DNA from: Sphingomonas sp. UBA1000
Lineage (GTDB): Bacteria > Pseudomonadota > Alphaproteobacteria > Sphingomonadales > Sphingomonadaceae
Assembly (NCBI GenBank): GCA_002291855.1
Contig: DBAW01000094.1
Span: 1 to 6,650, forward strand
Length of the DNA stretch: 6,650 bases
Reading direction: 5' to 3'
The notes under the pieces were generated by a model. It searched no databases. It was not told where the DNA came from and was given only the letters and a program-made list of their open reading frames with translations. A program made the translations under genes and the position numbers. This document shows, piece after piece, positions 1 through 5,270 of this stretch. Numbering within the stretch: the stretch's first letter is position 1; each line of letters begins with the position of its first letter.

Positions 1-581
1 GATTCGGCCAGCTGGGCGCGCGCCACCCGGACGCGGGCCAGCGCGGCATCGCGGGTCGCGGTGCGCCGGTCGACATCGGCCTGCGAGATGAAGCCGCGGG
101 CGACGAGCTGGCGCGCGCGCTCCAGTTCATTGTCGGCCAGCCGGGCATCGGCCTCGGCCACGCCGACCTGCGCGGCGAGCGATTCATTCTGCTGCGCCTG
201 CACGGCGCGCTCGATCACCGCGAGCACCGCGCCCGCGGCCACCCAGTCGCCCGGCTCGACCAGCACGCGCTGCACCATGCCGCCTTCGCCCACCACGCCC
301 ACGGGCATTTCGCGCCGTGCGGCCAGCTGGCCGGTCGCCGATACCGTGCGCGCCACCGGCTGGCGCGCGGGCACGATCACCGAGACATGAGGGGCTTCGG
401 CCTTGCCGCCCTTGGTCGCGGCTGGCGGCGCGTTGCTGCCACGCCCGAACAGCAGATAGGCGCCGATGACCGCGACCAGCACGACCACAATCCCGATCAC
501 CAATGCGCGCCGGCGCCGTGCGCCCGCGTCCATCAGTGGCTGGCCCACATCCTGCGACAGGACGTTCGTTTCGTAGTTCAT
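1..581 (-). CDS. RND efflux pump periplasmic adaptor (HlyD/MFP family), N-terminal part, cut by window edge
   Basis: The first 193 residues are present; the gene continues beyond position 1. Translating the minus strand from the ATG at 579-581 gives a short cytoplasmic N-terminus with an RRRR cluster (22-25), one membrane anchor (about 26-45), a Gly/Ala/Pro linker, a first beta segment (about 65-95), a half lipoyl-like motif VEPGDWVAAGAVLAVIE (108-124), then a coiled-coil hairpin (about 126-193) whose turn reads ARGFISQADVD. This is the usual order in adaptors that bridge an inner-membrane RND pump and an outer-membrane channel. The anchor is an uncleaved transmembrane helix, not a lipoprotein signal: no lipobox cysteine is seen. 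The start is supported by GGAAGG at 591-596, 9 bases upstream. A pump gene would be expected further left, outside the window. Substrate cannot be told. Confidence 0.92.
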   Translation of the reverse strand, partial: MNYETNVLSQDVGQPLMDAGARRRRALVIGIVVVLVAVIGAYLLFGRGSNAPPAATKGGKAEAPHVSVIVPARQPVARTVSATGQLAARREMPVGVVGEGGMVQRVLVEPGDWVAAGAVLAVIERAVQAQQNESLAAQVGVAEADARLADNELERARQLVARGFISQADVDRRTATRDAALARVRVARAQLAE

Positions 582-624
582 CAGCTCAAACCTTCCGCAG
601 CAGCGGTCCTGGGAAAACGCCGCT

Positions 625-653
625 GTATTATCCTAATAAGTCACCTGCCTCAA
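625..653 (-). promoter_or_regulatory. Candidate sigma-70 promoter of the efflux adaptor gene
   Basis: On the minus strand TTGAGG (648-653) and TAATAC (625-630) are separated by exactly 17 bases, with transcription expected to begin near 618, about 35 bases before the adaptor ATG. The region is clearly AT-rich against GC-rich surroundings. Placement by eye; no start-site data. Confidence 0.55.
626..638. promoter_or_regulatory. AT-rich palindrome over the -10 box, possible repressor operator
   Basis: TATTA-TCC-TAATA is a perfect inverted repeat with 5-base arms and a 3-base centre, lying on the -10 element of the adaptor promoter. Repressors of the TetR or MarR type that control RND pumps commonly bind palindromes placed this way. 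No regulator gene is visible in the window, so this is inference from position and symmetry. Confidence 0.35.
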
Positions 654-668
654 GAGCCGAATCCGCAA

Positions 669-704
669 GCGCGGGACGCTGCCGGTTGCAGCTACGTCCC
701 GCGC
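669..704. other. Strong hairpin-forming inverted repeat in the divergent intergenic region
   Basis: GCGCGGGACG (669-678) is perfectly complementary to CGTCCCGCGC (695-704). Inside, CTGC (679-682) pairs with GCAG (688-691) around a CGGTT loop, leaving a 3-base bulge (692-694): in all a 14-bp stem. No T-run follows on either strand, so it is not a standard intrinsic terminator. It lies upstream of the adaptor promoter and about 140 bases upstream of the TTG start of the next gene. The rest of the 582-846 gap shows nothing else I can name. Confidence 0.5.
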
Positions 705-846
705 GGGTGCCCGGACGCGTCGGATGCCGAAATTGGGCCGGGCCGCACGGGCGGTTCGCCGCATCCGGGCTTGCCTTTGCCGCTGCGGCGGCTGAACTGT
801 GCGCGTCGCCCGGGCGTGCGGCGCGAGGCGGGAGGAAAGGGCCGCG

Positions 847-1107
847 TTGGAAAGGGATCTGTTTCTGTGGATCGCGGTCGGGCTGGTGTCCGGCCTGCTT
901 GTCACGCTGATCCTGCGTCGCCGCGATCCCGGCGGTTTCGTGGTCGCACTGCTGCTCGGCATTGCCGGGGCGGTGGGCGGCGGGGCGCTGGTACTGTCGA
1001 TGCTCGGCCCGGCGCTGACGCCGCTGGCGAGCGGGGCCTGCGCCGCCTGCGGCGCGCTGGCGCTGGTCGTCGGTTACCGGCTGGTGCTGCGCCTGCGCGC
1101 GCCCTGA
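847..1107 (+). CDS. Small three-helix membrane protein, GlsB/YeaQ/YmgE-like
   Basis: An 86-residue hydrophobic protein with three predicted membrane helices (about 5-21, 31-52 and 58-80). The central stretch DPGGFVVALLLGIAGAVGGG has the glycine pattern of the GlsB/YeaQ/YmgE (transglycosylase-associated) family, whose members are small inner-membrane stress proteins without a settled biochemical role. The start chosen is TTG at 847, because GGAGGAAAGG (831-840) lies 6 bases before it and the charged MERD terminus then leads straight into helix 1. An ATG at 799 would add a 16-residue Arg-rich extension unlike the family. Residues after 55 diverge from the canonical family (AxxACAACGA), so the assignment is probable, not certain. 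It is divergent from the efflux adaptor and 82 bases upstream of the SIMPL gene on the same strand. Confidence 0.72.
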   Translation: MERDLFLWIAVGLVSGLLVTLILRRRDPGGFVVALLLGIAGAVGGGALVLSMLGPALTPLASGACAACGALALVVGYRLVLRLRAP

Positions 1108-1189
1108 CCGCGTGTCTTCGGCCCGCCGTTCAGCCCCGGTTTAGCGCCCGCGCGCTTGAATGACGGACCATCTGATCCCGGAGACGCGC

Positions 1190-1912
1190 ATGCGCCTGTT
1201 CCTTCCCGTTCTTGCCCTTCCGCTGCTCGCGGTGCCGCTGCTCGGCCAGCCGCTGCTGGCCCAGCCTGCGATCCCGGCAGCCGCGCCGGTCACGGGAACG
1301 GTGCTCGACATCGAAGCGCGGGGCGAGGCGCGGATGCGCCCCGATCTGGCCGTGATCGGGGCCGGGGTGGTGACCGAGGCCGCCGATGCGCGCACGGCGC
1401 TTGGCACCAACAGCCAGCAGATGGCCGCGGTGCTTGCGGCGCTGGCGCGCGCGGGCGTCGCGGATGCCGATATCCGCACCGAACAGGTCTCGTTGCAGCC
1501 CCAATATCGCTATGCCGACAACCGGCCGCCGGTCATCACCGGCTACCGCGCGGTCAACAGCCTGTCGGTGCGGCTGCGCGACATCGCCCGCGCCGGCGCG
1601 GTGCTCGACACGCTGGTGGCGAACGGCATCAACCAGATCAGCGGTCCCGATCTGACCGTCGCCGACCCGGCAGCCGCGCTCGATGCCGCGCGCCGCGACG
1701 CGGTGGCAGCGGCCCGCGCCCGCGCGCGCCTCTATGCCGAAGCCGCCGGGCTGACCGTGCACCGGATCGTGGCGATTCGCGAAGGCGACGATCCGGGCCG
1801 GCCGATCCCGGTCACCGCCATGCGCATGGATGCGTCCGCCGCCGAAACAAAGGTGATGCCCGGCGAACAGACGCTCGGCGTGACCTTGCAGGTCAGGTTC
1901 GAGCTGCGCTGA
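1190..1912 (+). CDS. Exported SIMPL-domain (DUF541) protein
   Basis: A 240-residue protein. Residues 1-24 form a signal peptide (MR, then a long Leu/Pro/Val core, cleavage likely after LLA), so the mature protein is periplasmic. The body matches the SIMPL/DUF541 family throughout: a PDLAVIGAGV strand near 51-60, TEQVSLQPQYRY (97-108), ITGYRAVNSLSVRLRD (116-131), a helical Ala/Arg stretch (160-185) and the closing PGEQTLGVTLQVRFEL. Family members such as E. coli YggE are oligomeric envelope proteins linked to oxidative stress tolerance; no enzymatic activity is established. The ATG at 1190 is preferred to the in-frame ATG at 1160, as GGAG (1180-1183) sits 6 bases before it and the signal peptide begins there; the longer form would put an acidic stretch before it. 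It converges on the second GlsB-type gene, with 9 bases between stops. Confidence 0.93.
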   Translation: MRLFLPVLALPLLAVPLLGQPLLAQPAIPAAAPVTGTVLDIEARGEARMRPDLAVIGAGVVTEAADARTALGTNSQQMAAVLAALARAGVADADIRTEQVSLQPQYRYADNRPPVITGYRAVNSLSVRLRDIARAGAVLDTLVANGINQISGPDLTVADPAAALDAARRDAVAAARARARLYAEAAGLTVHRIVAIREGDDPGRPIPVTAMRMDASAAETKVMPGEQTLGVTLQVRFELR

Positions 1913-1929
1913 GCTTCATGCTCAGCGCA
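1905..1929. terminator. Perfect hairpin spanning both convergent stop codons
   Basis: TGCGCTGAGC (1905-1914) and GCTCAGCGCA (1920-1929) are exact reverse complements around the loop TTCAT. The plus-strand stop TGA (1910-1912) of the SIMPL gene and the minus-strand stop TGA (1922-1924) of the GlsB-type gene lie at symmetric positions in the two arms. Position suggests a bidirectional transcript end or 3'-end stabiliser. Neither side has a T-run, so Rho-independent termination is not assured. Confidence 0.55.
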
Positions 1930-2179
1930 CGCTGCCGCGCCGGACGAGATTGACGATCGCGAGCAGCGCGACCGCGCCCAGAAACGACACGACCAGCGAA
2001 CTCAGCGAGAAATCGTTGTTGTTGATCGTGCCCCCGGCCAGCACCAGCCCGGCGATGAACGCGCCGACGATGCCGACGACGATGTTGAGCAATATGCCCT
2101 GCTGGGCGTCGGTGCGCATGACGATGCTCGCCAGCCACCCGATCACCCCGCCGATGACGAGCCACAGAATGAGATTCAT
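1922..2179 (-). CDS. GlsB/YeaQ/YmgE family stress-response membrane protein
   Basis: An 85-residue protein with three membrane helices (about 3-21, 30-50 and 60-79) and the family signature: LWLVIGGVIGWLAS at the N-terminus, then the charged turn MRTDAQQG, the glycine-rich helix NIVVGIVGAFIAGLVLAGG and a C-terminal basic tail NLVRRGSVR. Length and layout are typical of the family, which is induced by stress or stationary phase in several bacteria; molecular role unknown. The ATG at 2177-2179 is supported by GGGAGG (2187-2192) with 7-base spacing; the longer in-frame reading to 2368 crosses non-coding sequence and lacks family similarity. It resembles the protein at 847-1107, so two members flank the SIMPL gene. 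The 157-base gap to the divergent aldolase gene must hold both promoters. Confidence 0.93.
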   Translation of the reverse strand: MNLILWLVIGGVIGWLASIVMRTDAQQGILLNIVVGIVGAFIAGLVLAGGTINNNDFSLSSLVVSFLGAVALLAIVNLVRRGSVR

Positions 2180-2278
2180 GTCCGGTCCTCCCTTTGCCGG
2201 CGGCCGGTGGATGATGGCCGCCGCGCCTACTTGCTTCAGGACTCGCGAACGCCGCCGGGGGTTCCTTGCCGGCATCCG

Positions 2279-2308
2279 TTGAAGGCGGGCGCGCTTCCGT
2301 GCGATACT
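2279..2308 (+). promoter_or_regulatory. Candidate promoter of the aldolase/[2Fe-2S] gene pair
   Basis: TTGAAG (2279-2284) and GATACT (2303-2308) are 18 bases apart, each matching four of six consensus positions, 29 bases before the aldolase ATG. Found by eye, moderate support only. Confidence 0.35.
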
Positions 2309-2336
2309 CAGGGTTACAGAGAAAGGGAGAGGCAGG

Positions 2337-3098
2337 ATGGCGACGGCGATCAAGACGCGTCCGGACATGAGCGCGGCGGAATGGGAAGCGCGGCAGGAAC
2401 TGGCCGCCTGCTACCGCGTCTTCGCGATGCTCGGTTGGGACGAGATGATCTACAACCACATCACGGTGAAGCTGCCGGATGAGGACGGGGCGTTCCTGAT
2501 CAACCCGTTCGGCCTGCATTTCAGCGAGGTGAAGGCGTCGAACCTTGTCAAGATCGACATTGACGGCAACAAGCTCGACGACAATCCCTATCCGGTCAAT
2601 CTCGCCGGCTTCACCCAGCACAGCGTGTTCCACCGGCACCTCCATGATGCGCACTGCATCATCCACACCCATACGACGGCGGGCATGGCGGTGAGCGCGC
2701 TTGAAGGCGGGCTGCAGCCGGTGAATTTCTACGCCTGCAACTTTATCGGCCAGATCGCCTATCACCCGTTCGAAGGCGTGACGGTGCGCGGCGAAGAGGG
2801 GGAGCGGCTGCTCCGCAACCTCGGCGACAAGCGCGTGATGTTCCTTGAAAATCACGGCATTCTGGTGATGGGCCGCACGCTGCCCGAAGCGTTCATCAAG
2901 CATTGGTCGCTGCAGCGCGCGTGCGAGATCCAGCTGGCGACGCTGTCGATGGGGCAGGCCATGCGCATCCCCGACGAGGTTGTGGCCGTGCACCAGCGCG
3001 ACCTGTCCAAGGTCCAGATCCCCGGCGGGCCGGGCAAGGCCGATTTCGCCGCGATGGTCCGGCTGGTCGACCGCATCGACACCAGCTGGCGCGAGTGA
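2337..3098 (+). CDS. Class II aldolase/adducin family protein
   Basis: A 253-residue cytosolic protein of normal family length. The alpha/beta fold signatures are in order: YNHITVKLP near 39-47, INPFGLHFSEV (55-65), the adducin-type strip LAGFTQHSVFH (89-99), the metal-binding HTH (His110, His112) and ENHGILVMG (171-179) with the third His173. Family enzymes bind a divalent metal with these three histidines and cleave or epimerise sugar phosphates. Counting back from the HTH motif, the position of the catalytic Glu73 of E. coli fuculose-phosphate aldolase is Gly91 here, as in adducin-like members, so classical aldol cleavage is doubtful; substrate unknown. GGGAG (2325-2329), 7 bases before the ATG, supports the start. 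The stop is 4 bases before the next gene, implying one transcript. Confidence 0.93.
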   Translation: MATAIKTRPDMSAAEWEARQELAACYRVFAMLGWDEMIYNHITVKLPDEDGAFLINPFGLHFSEVKASNLVKIDIDGNKLDDNPYPVNLAGFTQHSVFHRHLHDAHCIIHTHTTAGMAVSALEGGLQPVNFYACNFIGQIAYHPFEGVTVRGEEGERLLRNLGDKRVMFLENHGILVMGRTLPEAFIKHWSLQRACEIQLATLSMGQAMRIPDEVVAVHQRDLSKVQIPGGPGKADFAAMVRLVDRIDTSWRE

Positions 3099-3102
3099 CC
3101 GG

Positions 3103-3642
3103 GTGACGCGCTTCACCGTCAACAACCAGCCGGTCAGCTATGCACTCGATCCGCAGACGCCCCTGCTCTGGGCGCTGCGCGACGCATCGAACCTGACCGG
3201 CACCAAATTCGGCTGTGGCACCGGCGAATGCGGGGCGTGCATCGTCGATATCGACGGTGCGGCGGTGGCCAGCTGCCGGGTGTCGATCGCGGCGTGCGAG
3301 GGGCGGTTCGTCACCACCATCGAAGGGCTGTCGCGCGACCGCAGCCACCCGGTGCAGCAGGCCTTTGCCGCGCTGGGGGTCAGTCAGTGCGGCTTCTGCA
3401 TCCCCGGCATGGTGATGGCGGCCGCCGCGCTGATCCGCCGCAATCCGGCCCCCGCCGATGCGGAAATCGATGCCGCGATCACCAATATCTGCCGGTGCGG
3501 CATCTATCCGCGGCTGCGCGATGCGGTCCGCCTGGCGGGGCGGATCGCAAGCGGTGCCGAGACGGTGTCCGCGCTGCCGCCGCCCGGCATCGATCCGGCC
3601 GATGCTGCCGCCGCCGTGCCGGCGCTGACGCCCCCGCGCTGA
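3103..3642 (+). CDS. [2Fe-2S] small subunit of a molybdenum hydroxylase (IorA/CoxS type)
   Basis: A 179-residue protein starting at GTG 3103, where the family N-terminus (TRFTVNNQPV) begins; no in-frame ATG exists before the cysteine motifs. The plant-type ferredoxin domain holds Cys38, Cys43, Cys46 and Cys58 (CGTGECGAC plus a later C). The all-helical second domain holds Cys96, Cys99 (QCGFCIPGM) and Cys130, Cys132 (CRCGIYPRL). All eight ligands for two clusters are present. Such subunits pass electrons from a molybdopterin-cytosine-dinucleotide large subunit, for example isoquinoline 1-oxidoreductase, to an acceptor. The usual length is about 150 residues; here an Ala/Pro-rich tail (about 147-179) is extra. 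No large subunit gene follows: the next gene is RcnB-like. No strong ribosome-binding site is visible, so translation probably couples to the aldolase. Partner and substrate are unknown. Confidence 0.93.
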   Translation: MTRFTVNNQPVSYALDPQTPLLWALRDASNLTGTKFGCGTGECGACIVDIDGAAVASCRVSIAACEGRFVTTIEGLSRDRSHPVQQAFAALGVSQCGFCIPGMVMAAAALIRRNPAPADAEIDAAITNICRCGIYPRLRDAVRLAGRIASGAETVSALPPPGIDPADAAAAVPALTPPR

Positions 3643-3690
3643 TCCGGTTCCCGCGCCGCGCGCTTCACCTTGCCTTCATCGGCGATCGGC

Positions 3691-3723
3691 CAGTCTGTGC
3701 GCGCGATGATGCCCGCACAGCTG
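3691..3723 (+). other. Inverted repeat in the leader of the RcnB-like gene
   Basis: CTGTGCG (3695-3701) pairs with CGCACAG (3714-3720). With one bulged T (3694) the stem extends through CAG (3691-3693) and CTG (3721-3723), giving 10 pairs around a 12-base loop. It ends 10 bases before the GGAGG of the next gene. It could be an operator or an RNA leader structure. No T-run follows. Confidence 0.4.
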
Positions 3724-3744
3724 CGCGGATGAAGGAGGATGTCG

Positions 3745-4449
3745 ATGCGCATGCCGCTGATCGCGATGGCCGGGCTGGCCCTGCTGCCGGTCCCCGCCGC
3801 CGCCCAGGACCAGCCGCCGCCCGCCACCATGGACACCGGCGTGATCGAGCGCGCGCCCGGTTCGTCCGGCCCCGATCCGCTGGGCCGCGACTGGCAGCGC
3901 TATCGCCGCGACGGCGATGGTCCGCCTGGCTGGGAACGACCCCGCCGGGGCGAGCGGACGACGCCCGGCTGGCGGGAAGCGGAGCGCGGCCCCGGCGACC
4001 GCCGCCGCGCCGATCAGCGCGGCGATGGCGATGGGCGGGGTCTGGATGGGCGCGGGGACTGGCAGGACGATGGGCGGCGCGACGACCGCGGGCCGGGGGA
4101 CGGCTGGGATTCGGGCCGCTTTCAGGGCGACCGCCGGGACTGGAACCCCGGCTGGCGGCAGGACCGGCGCTATGACTGGCAGGGCTGGCGCGCGCGCCAT
4201 GGCGGTGTGCGCCCGCCGCGCTATGTGCCGCCGCCGGGCTGGGCGCATGGCTATCGCCGTTTCCGCCCCGGGCTGATCATCGCGCCGCCGATTTTCGGGC
4301 GCGGCTATTGGCTGGCCGATCCGTTCGCCTATCGGCTGCCGCCGGCCTGGGGCGCGTATCGCTGGATCCGCTATTATGACGATGTGCTGCTGGTCGACAT
4401 CCGGTCCGGCCGGGTGGTCGACATGGTGATCGGCTTTTTCCGCTGGTGA
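3745..4449 (+). CDS. Exported RcnB-family protein with Gly/Arg/Asp/Trp-rich linker
   Basis: A 234-residue protein with a signal peptide (MRMPLIAMAGLALLPVPAAA, cleaved about 20/21), so periplasmic. Residues 35-150 are a low-complexity hydrophilic linker dominated by Gly, Arg, Asp and Pro with regularly spaced tryptophans (GDW, DGWD, RDWNPGW, YDWQGW). The last 31 residues (204-234), AYRWIRYYDDVLLVDIRSG then RVVDMVIGFFRW, are the RcnB domain. E. coli RcnB is a small periplasmic protein needed for nickel/cobalt homeostasis with the RcnA exporter; most alphaproteobacterial relatives are longer, and a metal role is unproven. No rcnA-like gene is nearby. The start is ATG 3745: GGAGG (3734-3738) is 6 bases upstream, whereas the ATG at 3739 abuts it. 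The gene converges with rplT. Confidence 0.9.
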   Translation: MRMPLIAMAGLALLPVPAAAQDQPPPATMDTGVIERAPGSSGPDPLGRDWQRYRRDGDGPPGWERPRRGERTTPGWREAERGPGDRRRADQRGDGDGRGLDGRGDWQDDGRRDDRGPGDGWDSGRFQGDRRDWNPGWRQDRRYDWQGWRARHGGVRPPRYVPPPGWAHGYRRFRPGLIIAPPIFGRGYWLADPFAYRLPPAWGAYRWIRYYDDVLLVDIRSGRVVDMVIGFFRW

Positions 4450-4453
4450 CATG

Positions 4454-4483
4454 AAAAGGGCCGGGGCATCGCTGCCCCGGCCC
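4454..4483 (-). terminator. Intrinsic terminator of the rpmI-rplT operon
   Basis: GGGCCGGGGC (4458-4467) and GCCCCGGCCC (4474-4483) form a perfect 10-bp GC stem with a 6-base loop. Read on the minus strand it is followed by TTTT (4457-4454), as expected of a Rho-independent terminator, 34 bases after the rplT stop. Plus-strand transcripts from the RcnB-like gene would fold the same hairpin, but lack a T-run. Confidence 0.85.
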
Positions 4484-4498
4484 GATCCGTTTCGGTCG

Positions 4499-4520
4499 CT
4501 GATCCCTTGTGCGGGATCAG
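4499..4520 (-). other. Second hairpin overlapping the rplT stop codon
   Basis: CTGATCCC (4499-4506) and GGGATCAG (4513-4520) are exact reverse complements around TTGTGC; the rplT stop (4517-4519) lies in one arm. With the terminator stem beyond it, rplT mRNA would end in two tandem hairpins. No T-run, so probably 3'-end structure and not a terminator alone. Confidence 0.5.
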
Positions 4521-4894
4521 GCAGCGACGCGCGCGCCTTCCGGCAGCGCCGCCTTCACCTGCGCGACGATCGCGCTGAACGCATCGCCTTCGTGCATCGC
4601 GATATCGGCCAGCACCTTCCGGTCCAGTTCGATGTTCGCAAGCTTCAGGCCGTGCATGAACACGCCATAGGTCAGGCCTTCGGCGCGGACCGCCGCGTTG
4701 ATGCGCTGGATCCAGAGCGCGCGGAAGCTGCGCTTCTTCACCTTGCGGTCGCGATAGGCGTACTGGCCGGCCTTTTCGACGGCCTGGCGCGCGATGCGGA
4801 TCGTGTTCTTGCGACGGCCATAATAGCCCTTCGCCTGATCAAGAATCCGCTTGTGCTTCAGCTTCGTGGTCGTGCCACGCTTCACTCGTGCCAT
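4517..4894 (-). CDS. rplT: 50S ribosomal protein L20
   Basis: A 125-residue L20. The N-terminal extension MARVKRGTTTKLKHKRILDQ, the block GYYGRRKNTIRIARQAVEKA (23-42), KKRSFRALWIQRINAAVR (53-70) and LTYGVFMHGLKLANIELDRK (74-93) are nearly invariant in the family. L20 binds 23S rRNA, acts early in large-subunit assembly and in some bacteria represses its own operon. The start ATG (4892-4894) has GGAGG (4902-4906) 7 bases upstream, immediately after the rpmI stop, with 12 bases between the genes. In many alphaproteobacteria pheS-pheT follow rplT; here the operon ends at a terminator and meets the convergent RcnB-like gene. The C-terminal tail (about 116-125) is slightly variable, as usual. Confidence 0.98.
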   Translation of the reverse strand: MARVKRGTTTKLKHKRILDQAKGYYGRRKNTIRIARQAVEKAGQYAYRDRKVKKRSFRALWIQRINAAVRAEGLTYGVFMHGLKLANIELDRKVLADIAMHEGDAFSAIVAQVKAALPEGARVAA

Positions 4895-4906
4895 GTCGGG
4901 TCCTCC

Positions 4907-5110
4907 TTACTTCAGGCCGTAGGGCGCCCAAGCCTTGACGGTCTTGGTGTCGGCGTCCGACAGCACCGAGGTGCCGCGATTCTGGCGAATATACTTGGCG
5001 TTGTGGCTGATCAGCCGGTGACGCTTGCCCGCCACGCCATGCTTGATCAGGCCGGTCGCGGTGAGCTTGAAGCGCTTCTTCACACCGCTCTTGGTCTTGA
5101 GCTTGGGCAT
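4907..5110 (-). CDS. rpmI: 50S ribosomal protein L35
   Basis: A 67-residue, very basic protein with the L35 signature MPKLKTKSGVKKRFKLTATG at the start, then GKRHRLISHNAKYIRQNRG (28-46) and the C-terminal WAPYGLK. Length is normal. It is part of the large ribosomal subunit. The ATG (5108-5110) has AAAGGA (5116-5121) 5 bases upstream. It is the first gene of the rpmI-rplT operon. infC, which precedes rpmI in many other bacteria, is absent here: the next gene upstream is dps on the same strand, 160 bases away. Confidence 0.98.
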   Translation of the reverse strand: MPKLKTKSGVKKRFKLTATGLIKHGVAGKRHRLISHNAKYIRQNRGTSVLSDADTKTVKAWAPYGLK

Positions 5111-5197
5111 TTTCGTCCTTTCTACGTTATTCGACGATTGCGGACGGCCGCGGCAGCCCATTCCGGCCGGGCAGTCCCTTCGATCGCGAAGCGCGGG

Positions 5198-5226
5198 CGC
5201 ATAACCGAGGCGGGCGCGAAATGCAA
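5198..5226 (-). promoter_or_regulatory. Candidate rpmI-rplT promoter with a leader of about 80 bases
   Basis: On the minus strand TTGCAT (5221-5226) and TATGCG (5198-5203) are 17 bases apart. Transcription would start near 5191, giving a leader of about 80 bases. In that leader GGCCG/CGGCC (5146-5150 with 5164-5168) and GGAC/GTCC (5142-5145 with 5174-5177) can pair with a 5-base bulge, a possible structure for autogenous control by L20. No T-run is seen. Placement and structure are by eye. Confidence 0.42.
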
Positions 5227-5270
5227 CCACGGCCCGCCGGTCATGCCCATGGCGCGGGTCGGAGCCGGGG

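Noticed and set aside
697..706. CCCGCGCGGG palindrome as a separate operator
   Set aside because: It is part of the larger stem at 669-704 and such short GC palindromes are common in this DNA.
387..1163. 258-codon open frame on the plus strand
   Set aside because: Crosses the antisense of the efflux adaptor, the non-coding gap with its promoter and hairpin, and another frame of the small membrane protein; Arg/Gly-rich without domain.
1130..1762. 210-codon open frame on the minus strand
   Set aside because: Antisense of the SIMPL gene, which has a signal peptide and family-wide similarity.
1893..3125. 410-codon open frame on the minus strand
   Set aside because: Antisense to the aldolase and overlapping the GlsB-type gene; no family features, rich in His/Arg as typical for shadow frames.
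3228..4175. 315-codon open frame on the plus strand
   Set aside because: Shifted frame through the [2Fe-2S] gene and the RcnB-like linker, both supported by clear motifs.
4020..4200. Possible tandem repeat in the RcnB-like linker
   Set aside because: The DNA is only compositionally biased; repeats of GATGGGCGG-like words are irregular, without a fixed unit.
3676..4452. 258-codon open frame on the minus strand, Ala/Pro-rich
   Set aside because: Antisense of the low-complexity RcnB-like gene; no start signal and no recognisable domain.
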